Assembly (NCBI RefSeq): GCF_907164915.1
Contig: NC_061862.1
Span: forward strand, 4,716,358 to 4,780,357
DNA length: 64,000 nucleotides
Source of the DNA: Impatiens glandulifera
Taxonomy: Eukaryota; Streptophyta; Magnoliopsida; Ericales; Balsaminaceae
Direction of reading: 5' to 3'
Part shown: piece by piece, positions 10,160-21,239 of the stretch
How positions within the stretch are numbered: position 1 is the stretch's first letter
How the letters are laid out: each line of letters starts with the position of its first letter
Made by a program: the position numbers and the translations under genes
The notes under the pieces: generated by a model
What the model saw: the letters and a program-made list of their open reading frames with translations, nothing else
Database searches by the model: none
What the model was told of the DNA's origin: nothing

Positions 10160-12481
10160 CAAAAGCAGACGCCTTTGATTTCTTATGGGCTTCGGCGAGC
10201 TCTTCGAATGTAAGTTGTTGGTCGAGTAGTCGAGTCACATCCTCATCTCGTTGAACCGCTATAGCCGGTGCAACATCTTCAACTCTTTGGATATGTTGGG
10301 CCAGGTCTGCATCCGCTTGTACCGTTTCCTTTTGAATCCGGACTTGCTCGTCCTCGGCATCTTGAATCTTTTGAGCCGCGATTTCATTCGTCTTTTCAAG
10401 TGCTTTGTCGGCATCCAGCTTTGCTGCTACCATCTCCGCCAGTTGTTCGGTGACCGCCTTTAGATCGGCTTCGGTCTTGGCATTCTTCTCCTCAAGCGAT
10501 GCTATATTTTCAAGTATGGATCCGGCCTGGACACCGGACTGAGACTGATTCCCTTCAATAGTATTCAGCCTTTGATCTGTTGTTATTAGGTGGAGATTTA
10601 CCAAACCGACCTGTTGGTTGGTATGAGAAATATCGGTCTCCAACTTCTTAGTTACGGCCTCTAATGTCTTAGTTTTTTCAGTTGTTTCGCCGAACAGAAG
10701 ATCAGTAAGACCGTATTTTTCCTCAACGGACGTAATCCGTTCAACCGTGGCTTCCAGCTATTTATCGGTAGATTCAATTAACTCGATAGATTTTGCTGTG
10801 GTTTCCTTTATTTTCTTTTGCCACGGCAAGATGGATTCATTGACAAATTCCTCGATAATGTCCTTGACCCTATCCTCTGTTACAGCCGGCACCGATGCAT
10901 TGTCGGTTTGCGGAGATCCTAGCCGATCAGTGGGCGGTGTACCCATTTCGATTTCGGTGCTGTTGATTATGGGTTCCGGTGGAGGGGAGGTATGCTCGGC
11001 CTCGTTCAGATTCGGACCTCCATCATCCTCAAGATGAGATCTGGAGAAAAGTGACGCCTCTTTGTGAGCGGGTTCCGATTCTAACCGTGCCAGCTCATCG
11101 GTTAGTTCCTGTTCTTTAACCGTTAGCATGTCCAGCACTAAGCCTCGAACAGGGAATCCTCCGTCCCAGGGACATATTTTTCACGAAGTTGAAGGATATG
11201 GTCAGAAAGCTCTATCAACCGTGCATGCGGTTCGACCATCCTTCCTCTTCGAATAGCGGTCACCACGTTCTTGGCTCTTGTAAGTTTGAGCACCGCCGCT
11301 TCCATGTCAATCATCTTCTCATACCTTCGGTCATCGGGATGCTCCGGTAACATGTTAGCAAAGAGGGTTTCCTGCCAAATCAGAGCCCATTGAAAATAGA
11401 CGTCGCTTGCATCGTGAGCCTGAACGTGGAGTTGATCCAATATTTTGGAGACGAGATCCTCTCCCAGTTGACGAATGTGTTCATCCGAGGATTCATTTCT
11501 TTCCGGTTGCCTGCCCGAACCGGTATCAATATCATCATTTCTGGCCGATTGTTCTTCGACCACCTTCTCTTTCCCTTTGCCAGATCGATCCGCCTCAGTG
11601 TTGTGTGAGAGAGTCCGGCTAGAGCTTGAAGCCGAGTTTTCTGGATTAAGTGTGTCGGTCTGAATACTAGCCGACCTGGTCGGTTGCGAGGCTGCCTTGC
11701 TTCCGGACTGTTCACTTGCCGGAGCCTTCTTCTTCTTAGGCTTAGATTTCCCTTTGCGGGCGGAGACCTTTGTCTTGCCCGGTTTATCCTCCGGTTTCAA
11801 AAAGTGATGGGATTTTATGATTTTGCTGGGGGAGATGAAAATGCCTGTGCCGGTTTCAGCGTTGAAATGGCGCATCAGTTTGCCGAGTGGAACGGCGTAA
11901 CCCCACGACCGTTTGGATGATGGATCCACCATCTCACGTAGGTTAGAGAAGATTAACTTGGCCTATTTGATTTTAGTGTCGTTGACTAAACCGACAATCA
12001 TATCGATCTTCAATCGTGTGAGGCTATCATAGTTGCATCTCCGTCCTTGAACCGACTTTGATAGAATCTCGCAGAGCGGTGTAAATTCCGGTTTGAGGGA
12101 GTTTTTCTTACCGGATACTGCTATCGGTACATCGGTATCCGAAACATCCCGGCAAACCGCTTGTAATGTATCCTCGTCCGTAGGCACCGAGAAGTCGCTC
12201 CCCTCCGCTGGTAAGTGGAGAACCTCAGCAATCGACTCCATTGTGAGTTTGAACAGTTTTCTGCCGCTTATTGCGGTTATGTTTCATTCGCTGTGTACGG
12301 CGGTTTAAAAGAATTCATTGACCGCTTCTTGATACAAAATGAACGGTCCATTCAAGAAGTGTTCAAGACTGGACTCAGAGATTTGAGTTAACACTCGTTT
12401 AGCTTCCGCCGATCCATTTGCTCGAATTTCTTCGAAATTGACTTGGAAGATGTGGGTAAAAAGCACAGATTCGCGACCCAT
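10160..12481 (-). pseudogene. Accessory gene C of left element, broken
   Basis: The start at 12,481 (MGRESVLFTHIFQVNFEEI) corresponds to MGRGSALFKHMIQMDFDEI in the right element. The N-terminal part has the pattern shared by genes A, B and C: a GL/SL..FL stretch, a VNEFF stretch, then SIAEVLHLPAEG. Next come RSWGYAVPLGKL (near 11,900), a Lys-rich NLS-like stretch (KGKSKPKKKKAP), an acidic Ser-rich linker and a long C-terminal coiled coil (11,100-10,200). Stops near 12,300 and 11,963 and a frameshift at about 11,138 break it. The 3' end is lost at the junction with the Tork-like gag near 10,160. No function is known; I recall similar proteins annotated as putative plant transposon proteins. 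Confidence 0.75.
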
Positions 12482-12588
12482 TGTGAGTTTGAGAGACAGA
12501 GAGATCGAGAGTTTGAAAGCTTGAGAGATTCGAGAGCTAGAGAGAGAAAGCAGTTTCGCAGAAGAATGAAATAAAATGGCTAAGGAAC

Positions 12589-12599
12589 GTATTTATAGT
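12589..12599 (-). promoter_or_regulatory. TATA box of accessory gene C (left element)
   Basis: CTATAAATACG on the - strand lies about 110 bases before the ATG at 12,481. A CT-rich leader (CTTTCTCTCTCTAG) follows. The right element has the same arrangement and spacing at 56,540. Confidence 0.6.
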
Positions 12600-12972
12600 C
12601 GCGGGATGGAATTCCAACCGACGCGGACCGTCACATCAGGATTAGGCGGGAGATTTCCCTCCAAAATATCATTGGGCGGCAAGCGATGGGCGGGAAACTT
12701 TGAGCGACAAGATTGAGCGGGAATGCGGTTATTTTTGTAACCGTTGATTAAGAGAGCGGTGTTTTAGTGTAACCGTTTTATTTATGAGGCGGTTATTTAA
12801 CCAGTGATGAAGCGGTTAACGATTTTAACCGGTTGAACATTTAAACCGATATTTTAACTTTGTGAGCTTGAGCCGATTTTCGAACTTAATAATTTAACTG
12901 ACCGTATGATTGAAAGACATAATTGATACCGATACAGAGATCGGTTTGAGATACGCAAAAAGGAAATGAAAA

Positions 12973-13674
12973 TTACATAACAGACATTTTAGTGAGTTTG
13001 TCAATCGCCACTTCCTCGTTGAGAACATTCGAGGGGTTCACCGGGGTACCCGGTCCAAGATTTGGATGGTGTGTACGAAGAAGTCGACTTATGTGGGGAG
13101 CATAGCCGAAACCTTTCTTTGTCTCGACCATGGTCTTCAAATTATTGAAGATGACCGATGACAAGTTGATGGAGGTGTGGCTGACGATGTAGGTCATCAT
13201 GTCGAAGACCTTCTTAGAGTAGTTCTGGTTCAGAGATTGACAGATGATCAATCGATTGACAATCTCGTGAAGGAGTTGGATGTGACGGGCGAGGCGGGTT
13301 TTTAGACCGTAGTTCTCCACCGATACTTCAGTTCCGGAGAACATTTCGGCATAGTCAACTAGTGCACTCCCCACGCGGGATGGGAAATCGGAGAACCCTT
13401 CAGTGGACAGATTGAACATCCGGGAGAATCCACTTTCATGAAGAACAAAAATGTGGTTTTTCACGACGGAAGTAATGGCATCGCCAAACATGGCTGCATT
13501 GTTGAAGAATTCCATCACTTCTGGAATGAACATGGGTCCGGATTCTTCGAGAAAATCACGAAGGCCGGTATCGTTGAGGGATTCAAAGAGGATTTCCCTC
13601 ACTTCAACATCCTCCATGTTGAGGACGGATTCGAAATCAATGCATAGATAATTCCTTAGGATACGGTTAGACAT
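12973..13674 (-). CDS. Accessory gene B of left element, intact 233-residue protein
   Basis: The ORF is unbroken from MSNRILRNYLCIDFES to KLTKMSVM and has exactly the length of its broken partner at 57,030-57,731. Its N-terminal pattern parallels genes A and C: FESVLNMEDVEV, a GLRDFLEESGPMFI stretch, EVMEFFNNAAMFG, then FSRMFNLSTEGFSDF. The second half holds HIQLLHEIVNRLI and HISRLLRTHHPNLGPG. I see no signal peptide, membrane segment or zinc-binding cluster. It lies between genes A and C in the element's sense direction, with its own TATA box. The function is unknown. It resembles, from memory, the putative plant transposon protein domain found next to plant retroelements. It is the only accessory ORF here without a stop. 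Confidence 0.7.
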   Translation of the reverse strand: MSNRILRNYLCIDFESVLNMEDVEVREILFESLNDTGLRDFLEESGPMFIPEVMEFFNNAAMFGDAITSVVKNHIFVLHESGFSRMFNLSTEGFSDFPSRVGSALVDYAEMFSGTEVSVENYGLKTRLARHIQLLHEIVNRLIICQSLNQNYSKKVFDMMTYIVSHTSINLSSVIFNNLKTMVETKKGFGYAPHISRLLRTHHPNLGPGTPVNPSNVLNEEVAIDKLTKMSVM

Positions 13675-13752
13675 TCTTTCAAATCTTGCTAAGAGAGAGC
13701 GCTTAAGAAATTATAAGTTGTTTGGAGGTATGTGGAATGATAGAGGGAGGTT

Positions 13753-13765
13753 CCTTATATATATT
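13753..13765 (-). promoter_or_regulatory. TATA box of accessory gene B (left element)
   Basis: TATATATAAGG on the - strand lies about 80-90 bases before the ATG at 13,674. The leader carries GCGCTCTCTCTTAGCAAGA directly before the start, and a similar CTCTTAGCAAAAG precedes the right copy's start at 57,731. Confidence 0.6.
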
Positions 13766-14090
13766 TGAAATTGGAGGGAAAATAGGATCATTTAATGCTA
13801 AAATTCTGTTTTGTCTTATTAATGTTGGGAATATTTATGTTTCCAAAACTCATTGGGAAGGAGTTATTTTTGACCGGTTGCGGAGCTCGAGGTGGGGAAT
13901 CTAGTTGGGAAGTAACTAGGTTTGTGTATTTTCCCATGTAGTTGGAATTCAAAAGTTACTTTTCATTAATGAAAGTGGAGTTACAACAAACCGAAGGAAA
14001 CACATAGATTAACCGAAAAGATCATAATGGAGTAGGATGACAATACAACCAGTACATACAACAAAATGACCGGTTGTAAGAAGGAGTGAC

Positions 14091-14888
14091 TTAATTTCCG
14101 GAGGAGTTGAGATGTCGGTTCTTCTTCTTCCAGGCCTTCTCGAACCGCTCATAGAAGGAGTCGGCGATTTCCCTGGTCACAACTTGGGACTGGTTCAGCC
14201 CCTCGCCCGGACATAGAGGAACTCCGAGTTCCATGAGTAGGGAGCTGATTTGGGGAATGAAACCGGTATGACGTGTGGTGATCATCCAGATAAGGATGTC
14301 GAACAACACCCTGGACCAGTTGACCGGGGTATCGGTTGTGATAACGGTCATCATGTTGAAGACGATGGTGCAGTAGGTGTTCTTTACATCCTTTCCCAGG
14401 ATGGCTCAACCGATGATGTCATTGAGAATCTAGTATTCAGCCCTCAATGATGACCGAGCTCCGTGGTCATTGACGGGATGGTTCGATCAAGAGAAGTTCA
14501 GAGATATTTTGTCTTTTAGTTCGGACGGAACATTCAGATCGGTGAGACCTTGCTTTGGAAGGTCGAAACATCTAGCAAAGTCACACTCAGAAAAATCAAA
14601 CACGGTTCCTCCAACCCTAGATTGAATGAGGGTATCAAAGTATGAAGTACCGCGGAAAACCCTTGTGTTGTGGAAGAATTCCTGAACGGTTTCAGGGAAG
14701 ATGACATGTTTGTCATCTAAGAAGGGTTTTAGACCGATGTTTTCAAGAGACTTGATCATTTTAAAAATCTCATAATGCTCTGTCCATTGAGTGGAATCAA
14801 AATCAACTTGGAGAATGTTTTGGAACTGAGATATTTTTGTCTTAGTGAGATGATTTTTGATGTTTGTGGATATTTGGTTGATATTCAT
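14091..14888 (-). pseudogene. Accessory gene A of left element, broken
   Basis: The protein carries VDFDS, a GLKPFLDDKHVIFPE stretch, VQEFFHNTRVFRG, then VFDFSECDFARCFDLPKQGL. The second half holds TPVNWSRVLFDILIWMI and GVPLCPGEGLNQSQV, ending RHLNSSGN. The ATG at 14,888 is probably not the original start. The right element starts at an MS codon pair that aligns with ATA-TCT at 14,832-14,834 here, so the ancestral ATG has mutated. Stops fall near 14,487, 14,430 and 14,410. It is the first accessory gene after the pol position. Confidence 0.75.
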
Positions 14889-14890
14889 CT

Positions 14891-14903
14891 AACTTATATA
14901 TTA
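14891..14903 (-). promoter_or_regulatory. TATA box of accessory gene A (left element)
   Basis: TAATATATAAGTT on the - strand lies about 60 bases before the inferred ancestral start at 14,834. The right element has TATATAAG about 62 bases before its start (58,968). Confidence 0.5.
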
Positions 14904-15212
14904 GTTGAAGGATGATAGTATTATCCAGTAGGTAGCAGTTAATGTAGTCTATTGACCATATGATAAAAGGATTTGCATGAATTAAGTATGTCTACAACCT
15001 AAGGTGTGAGTCATAGGCCTTGACGGTGAGAGATATCATATCTTAACGTCTTTTAAGGTATGACTGTTTTGCTTAGAAAAAGTATCTTTTCAAAACAGAT
15101 ACATCTAAACCCAGACAGTTGTTCCGCTTTTGTTAGGAGACCAAATAATCCAAAATATATTATATTCAAACCGGTCGGTTTTCAGTCATTGGTCCCGATG
15201 CGGTTAATTAGT

Positions 15213-15970
15213 GAATTCTTTAGTAAATTCACAGGGAGAGTCAAACACGTGTTCCTCATCTTTAGTAAATTCTTCACAGGGAGAGTCAAATACCTATTCC
15301 TAATTTGCCATGAGACATGTGAGTTCATTATCACTGTCACTGTGAGTCCATAAAGTTCCTCCATCATCGGCTATCAGTTCTTTTTGAATTTCTTTTCCTT
15401 CACCGGTTTGTTGGTAGTTATTTCAGTGGTTTTGATCATCCGGTTTCCGGTCATCCCGTCTTGGTTTTCTGTATTCCCACCTGAAATATCCCAAACAATT
15501 GCAATTATAGCATCTAACATTAGATTTATCACCGTAGTTATTGTTTGTCGGTTGGCTTCTCTTCATGAATCTGCCAAACTTCTGTGCAAGCATTGCCATA
15601 ACATCCTCGGTGAACTGTTCAGCGGTTCTGATCGGTGCAGAAGCAACCAGTTCCATGGATGTGAATAAGGCTTTTGTAGAGGTTGAAGCTGAGACTTCAT
15701 CTTCAATCCTAGATCTCATTTCAAACTCATATGCTTACAGAAGGTATTCCTGTCCAAACCGTTGATGATGTAGTTTCTAGCATGGTTGTCCAGATTATTT
15801 CTTCTCCTATATTCTTTTGTCTATTCCTCCCTATCTTTATCAATATTTATCGGTCCTTCAGTCAGGATGAACTGCATCTCGTCATCCATGGTGATTAAGT
15901 GCAGGTGCATGCGTGCCTTCCAGTTGACAAAATCATCACCTTCTAACATTGAAGGCTTATCGAGAGTCAT
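15213..15970 (-). pseudogene. Copia gag remnant of left element
   Basis: The start at 15,970 lies 26 bases after the primer site and reads MTLDKPSMLEGDDFVNWKAR, like SIRE-type Gag. The zinc knuckle near 15,500 reads CYNCNCLGYFRWEY, so the His and last Cys of the CCHC pattern are lost (the right element keeps CYNCNCLGHFKWEC). Frames are broken and part of gag is missing. At about 15,212 the gag sequence joins the spacer before accessory gene A, marking the pol deletion. A 45-base tandem repeat (TTTAGTAAATTC...) sits beside the junction. Confidence 0.75.
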
Positions 15971-15995
15971 GCTTGCTTGAGTATTGAAACTAACT

Positions 15996-16007
15996 GCTCT
16001 GATACCA
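15996..16007 (-). other. Primer-binding site of left element
   Basis: TGGTATCAGAGC on the - strand, two bases inside the LTR border, is an exact plant tRNA-iMet primer site. It fixes the element's direction as right to left. Confidence 0.9.
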
Positions 16008-16009
16008 AT

Positions 16010-17301
16010 TGTTAGGATTTAGGTCGCGGATGGCGGACCGGGGTCTGGCAGGTTTGCACTCAAAGGTTGGCGTTTAATCCGGTTAGAGATTAACACCGGG
16101 TTTCAATACTACACAGGCTGTCACAAACCCTTGAACCGAGTTAAAGTGCGGAAGTGGTTTGTTTCAGACTGAAGCAACACGCACACAGGATGAGTAGGAC
16201 CAGATTTGAACAAAGTCGGTTTGGAGATTAGGAGGTCGATTTGAGGCTTAGTAAATTGATAAAAGTGATGTAAATCGGTTAGGGTGGTATGGGTCGGTTA
16301 GTATGGATCGGTTAGAATGTAAATCCGATAGAAAGTAAAGAGCATGACAGGTTTTTATGGATGTTCGGAGATAAAACTCCTACGTCACCCCTTCTTCTCG
16401 AAACCGCGAGAAGGATATTCACTAAGGAATACATACGTACAATCCGATCGAGACTTATTTGCTGCTCGATAATACTCGTACAATTCTCACCGAAATTGTA
16501 ATCTCACTTCAAATGCACACTTAAGCTCTTTTAATTTAGAGAGATAAAGACCACTTATAACATGGGTTGGTGTAGCTCTTAAATGTTTTCTCTTGTAACT
16601 TGTAACTGTATTTACTCCTCTTCAGCTCCTTCTTTTATAGGTGAAATGTGCCAACGGTCACATTTCTTTTTCTTGAATTTGATTGGTTGAGCAGAGGTTC
16701 AGTGATTCAGACCTGGCGGTTTAGGCTTCTTGTGCGTAGGTCAAACCGTCTAGGTTTGTCTTTTACTTAATGTAGCACTATCGGTTGGACAGTTGCCGAC
16801 ACCTGGAATGTTGTGCCTCTGACTTATCCCAGAATGGAAAGATCTTCTTCAGGCGGTTTTCTGCATCCTGTAGAGTATCCTCAGACTTGTATGGATAGGG
16901 CAATGTTACAGTCTGTCTCTTTGGTATCATCTTCCGCAGATACTCAAAGTGTTTGTTTGCACCGATTTGTAGATTGTACTTAGTTTGATGTTCTTGGCTT
17001 CTTTCTCTAAGTAGCTTCTTCATTAGTTTTCTAGATTGATGTATTTCGGTTTAGAATGTCTATCGGTTGTTTGAGTTAACCGGATGACTTTAGGTTTTTC
17101 ATAGCTTCAGGTTTGTTCGGTTTTGGTTACATCTTTTGCCTTGTCTTCTAACTTGTCTTGTTTTCCTGATTGGTTAGGTTCTTGGCCAGTTGGGTTGCTT
17201 GATCGGTTGGATTACTTGACCGATCCTGATTCTTTAACCGTTCCTGCACAGGAAGTTTGTTTTTGTTAAGTTCTATTTAACCGGTCTAATTTTATCTAAC
17301 A
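16010..17301 (-). mobile_element. 5' LTR of left SIRE-like copia element
   Basis: On the + strand it runs from TGTTAGGATTTAGG to TTATCTAACA (1,292 bases). It is clearly related to the LTR at 52,287-53,569, but the two belong to different elements. Both share an internal block ATGTTCGGAGATAAAACTCC near 16,360 and 52,646. A TATA box lies at 16,631-16,640. Confidence 0.9.
16631..16640 (-). promoter_or_regulatory. TATA box in the left LTR
   Basis: CTATAAAAGA on the - strand, at the same place in the LTR as CTATAAAAGG at 52,906-52,915. It is the likely main promoter of the element. Confidence 0.6.
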
Positions 17302-17638
17302 GAAGTTACTAGACAAAACAAAACGAAGTAGTGTCATTGACATAACAAATGTCGCAAGTCTATGTCAAAAGATGAATAAGTCCATTTATTTAGTTATATA
17401 TTCCTTATACTATTTATTATATATATTCGCTTAGATAGACACTTCGAGCATAAACTGAAATATTCTGGAACTATAAAGATAGTTATTAAATCATTATCAC
17501 CGCACAAAAGTATTGCTCCAAAGTATGTTTAATTGGTTACAATTCTCTTTTGATTTTGCGCTATTAATTTCACTATTATTAGTGAGCAATGATAGAATAA
17601 TTCCATCATATTTATAGACCATTCTTTATTTTCTCGAA
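17302..17638. repeat. Fragment of the CACTA-flank repeat, reverse orientation
   Basis: It matches the reverse of about 1,250-1,560 and parallels 29,575-29,872 directly. It starts at the outer end of the copia LTR and stops exactly where the CACTA-like terminus begins in other copies. No gene is seen. Confidence 0.65.
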
Positions 17639-17714
17639 AATGGTGATCATCCTACCGGAACTGCTCACCCAGAAATACCCTAAACAGTGCCACAATATGT
17701 ACTTGAAAAATTTG

Positions 17715-18351
17715 AGTTCCTACTCGACTCTAGCAAGATTGCGGCCATCAAATCCATGCCAGAACCCTGAAATGAGAGGGAGGTTCGGGAATTTTTGGAC
17801 AAAATTCAATATATTAGTCGCTACATTAGTAAGCTCACTTCCAATTGTGATTCTCTCTTCAAGCTTTTGAAGAAGGGTCAAAAGTTGTCTGGAGTGATAC
17901 TCATTAACATGTCCTCGAGAAGGTGAAGGCGTATTTGCAATCCCTTCCTATCCAAATGTCTCTGAGGCCAGGAGTTCTTTGATTCTTCACTTCACTATCA
18001 CTGAGTCATCCATAGAGAGCATTCTAGCCCAGGAGAATAAAATCAAAGAAGATGTGCCAATCTACTACATCATAAAAAGGATGACCGATTATGAGTTAAA
18101 TGACTCTTCTGAGACGCATGGCGAGGGAGTTCAACAAGAAGGTCAAGCCTAGGCATCTTGTTGTCGGAGATCTTGTTTTCAAGAAGACCTGAAAGTTGTA
18201 GGATCCTAGAGGGAAGTTCCAACAGCCATGGGAGGGACCTTTTGTCATCAAACATATCTTTTCAAGAGGAGTTGTGCGTTTCACTTCTCTCGATGGCGAT
18301 GAATGCTCATCCCCTTTTAATCTTGATACGCTCAAGAAATATTATGTTTGA
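17715..18351 (+). pseudogene. Ty3/gypsy (Tat-type) pol fragment, internally deleted
   Basis: 17,715-18,100 repeats the RT/RNase H connection seen at 6,965-7,345 (LDSSKIAAIKSMP-like). At about 18,100 it jumps to the integrase C-terminus: RRMAREFNKKVKPRHLVVGD, then PRGKFQQPWEGPFVIK and SSPFNLDTLKKYYV, ending at 18,351. RNase H and the integrase core are missing, and stops break the rest. It is probably a separate deleted copy rather than the other half of 6,588-8,853, because the connection region occurs in both. Confidence 0.8.
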
Positions 18352-18668
18352 AATGGAGAAAATGTCGTGTGTTTGATTTTTTTTTATTTTCTTTCTAAAA
18401 AATAAAGAAACAAAGAGATGTAAGAGTAAAGGATAACAACACATTGTAATTGTTAGCATACCAATATCCAGTCAAGTTTGTCCTTTATACTAAACAACTT
18501 ATATTTATTTTATATTTCATTTCAGGTCCTATAAAATGAGAATAGATCCTTAGGTTATAAACAAGAAATGAATAGTGTGGAAATCTATACTCTCCTCCCT
18601 ACAAATTTCCCTTTTATATTTCCCATTGAAACAAAGTCATAATCACCATGAAATCAAAACCAACATAC

Positions 18669-18753
18669 CTTTGGCGAAAGAAAGATCAATACTATCAAAT
18701 TTCTTCACATTGAGGGACTCAAATGACTATTAAAGTGTTGATGAAGGCGATAC
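18669..18753 (-). pseudogene. Pseudo-exon copy (partner 32,432-32,516)
   Basis: This is an 85-base copy of the candidate exon in the other palindrome arm, with the same GCAG acceptor and AAAG/GTATGTTG donor context. Its frame has a TAA (ACA CTT TAA) where the other arm reads ACA CTT GAA, so this copy cannot be coding. Confidence 0.35.
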
Positions 18754-18949
18754 CTGCAAATGCATTCACCCTTAGTTTTGAAATCATCATTTTGTGAAAC
18801 AATTATTATTACTGAATACTAACCTTCACCCACATGGATAAATGATTGTATCGTTAAATAATGTGGGCATTTTAAAACTATTCGTTCAAAATATAATCCT
18901 TCTGTTAAACAATCTACCTTGATACCCTGATAACATTATATGACAAAAC

Positions 18950-19250
18950 ATAATCTACTAATGGTGCTACAACAACTGTCCATCTGATCCAACAGACACA
19001 AGTTATATTTATCCATTGGTTAAAAACGAACTTTTTTAACAATACTATGTAACCCCAGTTATGTTATAGGCCTTTCCATTGATATAATATAAGCATAATG
19101 GAAAAACATAATCTACTAATAGTGCGACAACAACTGTCCATCTGATCCAACAGACACAAGTTATATTTATCCATTGGTTAAAAACTAACTTTTTTAACAA
19201 TACTATGTAACCCCAGTTATGTTATAGGCCTTTCCATTGATATAATATAA
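18950..19250. repeat. 147-base tandem duplication in left arm
   Basis: Two copies start at about 18,955 and 19,103, each with ACAACTGTCCATCTGATCCA and ending GATATAATATAAGCA. The right arm has the same pair at about 31,870-32,175, so the tandem copy predates the palindrome. Confidence 0.75.
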
Positions 19251-20273
19251 GCACCAGTGGTAGAATAGTTTCCAAACATTCCATTCACTTTGGCGACTAG
19301 TACTCGTTTTCTGTACCCTGTATAAAACTGATTTTATAAATTTATACATATCAAACAAAAAAATACTCAATAAAGACAAGAAAGTACATTGACAGGTGAT
19401 AGAAAATTAAAGGAATCCAATTAGGAACAACCAAAGAATCCTTGATCGGGCATAACGATTGGGGAATTCATAACACCCTTCCTAATAAAATCTATATTAA
19501 ATGTCACCATAAACAACTAAAATTACAAGGAATTCATCCACCTCTTCCTTTCTTGTGATTGTGATGATTCTCAATACCACTGTACCAGCAAATACCAAAT
19601 TCATATATATCCAAATTCGTCAAACATGTGCATACAACAAAGAATAAATCATTTCTTGTAGAGACGAACAATGTTAAGAGATCCTCGAAAAAGATATGTA
19701 TTCTTAGACGCTAATCTAATACCAGGATTATTGTTTGCTGTCTGATTATAAACAACCTCTGTCTCAGTTTAATTGAAAGATTTGTATGATTTATAAGCAG
19801 ATGCAGAATTCAAACACACGATAATGGATATTGCTTCAGCCCTAATTTATTGGGATTCAAATTAGTTCAAGTTGTATCCCTGTAGCTAAATCAGAATTAT
19901 GTGACCACTTTCATCATCACACTATAATGCAGGCACGAATATTATTACACAAACAAACATATCAAGGGAAAACATATTATGACTTGGGAAATTAAAGGTT
20001 GCGAGCTAATCATCTGTATTTATACAAACTATATACATGTGAGTGCGCTTGTAAGTTGTAATTTGTATGGAGAGTATAACAGCTCACTCATAAAGATGGT
20101 TCAACTAAATAAGTCAAATATATATTCTAATTCATCCTTAAAACAAAGAAGTATAACCATTTCTCACTCATAAAGATGGTTTAATCATCTAGTGTAGTGA
20201 TAACAACCTAGCATCAAAATCCAACTGAAAATATCCAACTGAAAATAACTGAGAAATCCAAAACACTATAACA

Positions 20274-21239
20274 AGGGGCAAATCTATGAGCCAGACATGA
20301 AAAATAAAACCAGTGACCTAAATAAATCGCATATAAACCTCGTTGCATCCTTAAAATAGATAAGTAGAACCATTTATCACTCAAAAGACTTCCAAGACCC
20401 GCAGATGAAGGAAAACCCTAATGGTCGGAGAAGAATGTAACAAACCTCGTGGGTGCGACAATCTGGCTGCGAGAGTCAAGGGATGATAGTGCAGATGAAG
20501 GAAAGCCCTAATGGTTGAAGAAGAATGTAACTAACCTCGTGCGCACGACAATCTGGCTGCAGAGAGTAAAAGGATGATACCACGGAAATCTGGTTGTAGA
20601 GAGTAGAAGGATGATAGTCTGATTAACACAGACAGAGTAAAAGGATGATACCACGGAAATCTGGTTGTAGAGAGTAGAAGGATGATAGTCTGATTAACAC
20701 AGACAGAAGGATTTTTTAGGTTAGAAAGAATTGGTCAGCTTAGAAAGAAAATGAGTTAGGCTTGATAATTAAAAACTGATTCTAGTTTTAAAATACATAT
20801 ATATAAATTAAAATTTTATTATTAAATATAATATAATGTTAAATTTATTTAATTTTGATTTATATTAGTTTTTACTTTTAATTTAATTAATTTTAAATAC
20901 TTAAATAAAAGACAAATGTTAATAAAAAAATTAATAATGTTATAAAAATTTTAAAATTTATGAATTAAATTTTAGTGTAAATAAAATTTTAAGTCAAATT
21001 TTATTTTAAAATTTTAAAATAGTGAAATAAAATATTTATAAAGTTTAAAAATAAAACATAAAAATTATTAAGTTTATAATAGTTAAATTTCAAGGTTTTT
21101 GACAAAGTTTGTATATAAAAAAAAATAAATGTGGTTGTAAAGTATAAAGGTTGCCAAAAGTTTTTACTTTTTTAATTTTTACCCACGCTTAATAAGCGTT
21201 GGCATATAAAGGTGGCTAAAAGTGTGTTTTGTTGTAGTG
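20274..21239. mobile_element. CACTA-like element, copy 2
   Basis: It begins CACTATAACAAGGGG and ends TTGTTGTAGTG, about 966 bases, non-coding. The first half has direct repeats of about 80-100 bases (20,400-20,710) carrying CTGGCTGC and GGATGATA. The last 60 bases carry the ACGCTTAATAAGCGT hairpin. The flanking triplets (AAA and CAT) do not match, so no 3-base target duplication is visible. Confidence 0.5.

Larger units (their letters stand above)
10156..17301 (-). mobile_element. Internally deleted SIRE-like copia element (left element)
   Basis: Read from right to left: 5' LTR (17,301-16,010), primer site (16,007-15,996), gag remnant (15,970-15,213), a junction at about 15,212 where pol is missing, accessory genes A (14,888-14,091), B (13,674-12,973) and C (12,481 to ~10,160), then an abrupt end in the Tork-like gag. 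The 3' LTR is absent. The right element (52,287-64,000) has the same order with pol present, so the deletion removed about 4.1 kb, equivalent to 59,345-63,485. Confidence 0.85.

Noticed and set aside
11390..11920. + strand ORFs of 62-78 codons and a second - strand frame of 111 codons
   Set aside because: These are other-frame shadows of accessory gene C in the left element.
15060..15353. 97-codon ORF on the + strand
   Set aside because: It crosses the gag/accessory deletion junction in antisense and has no family resemblance.
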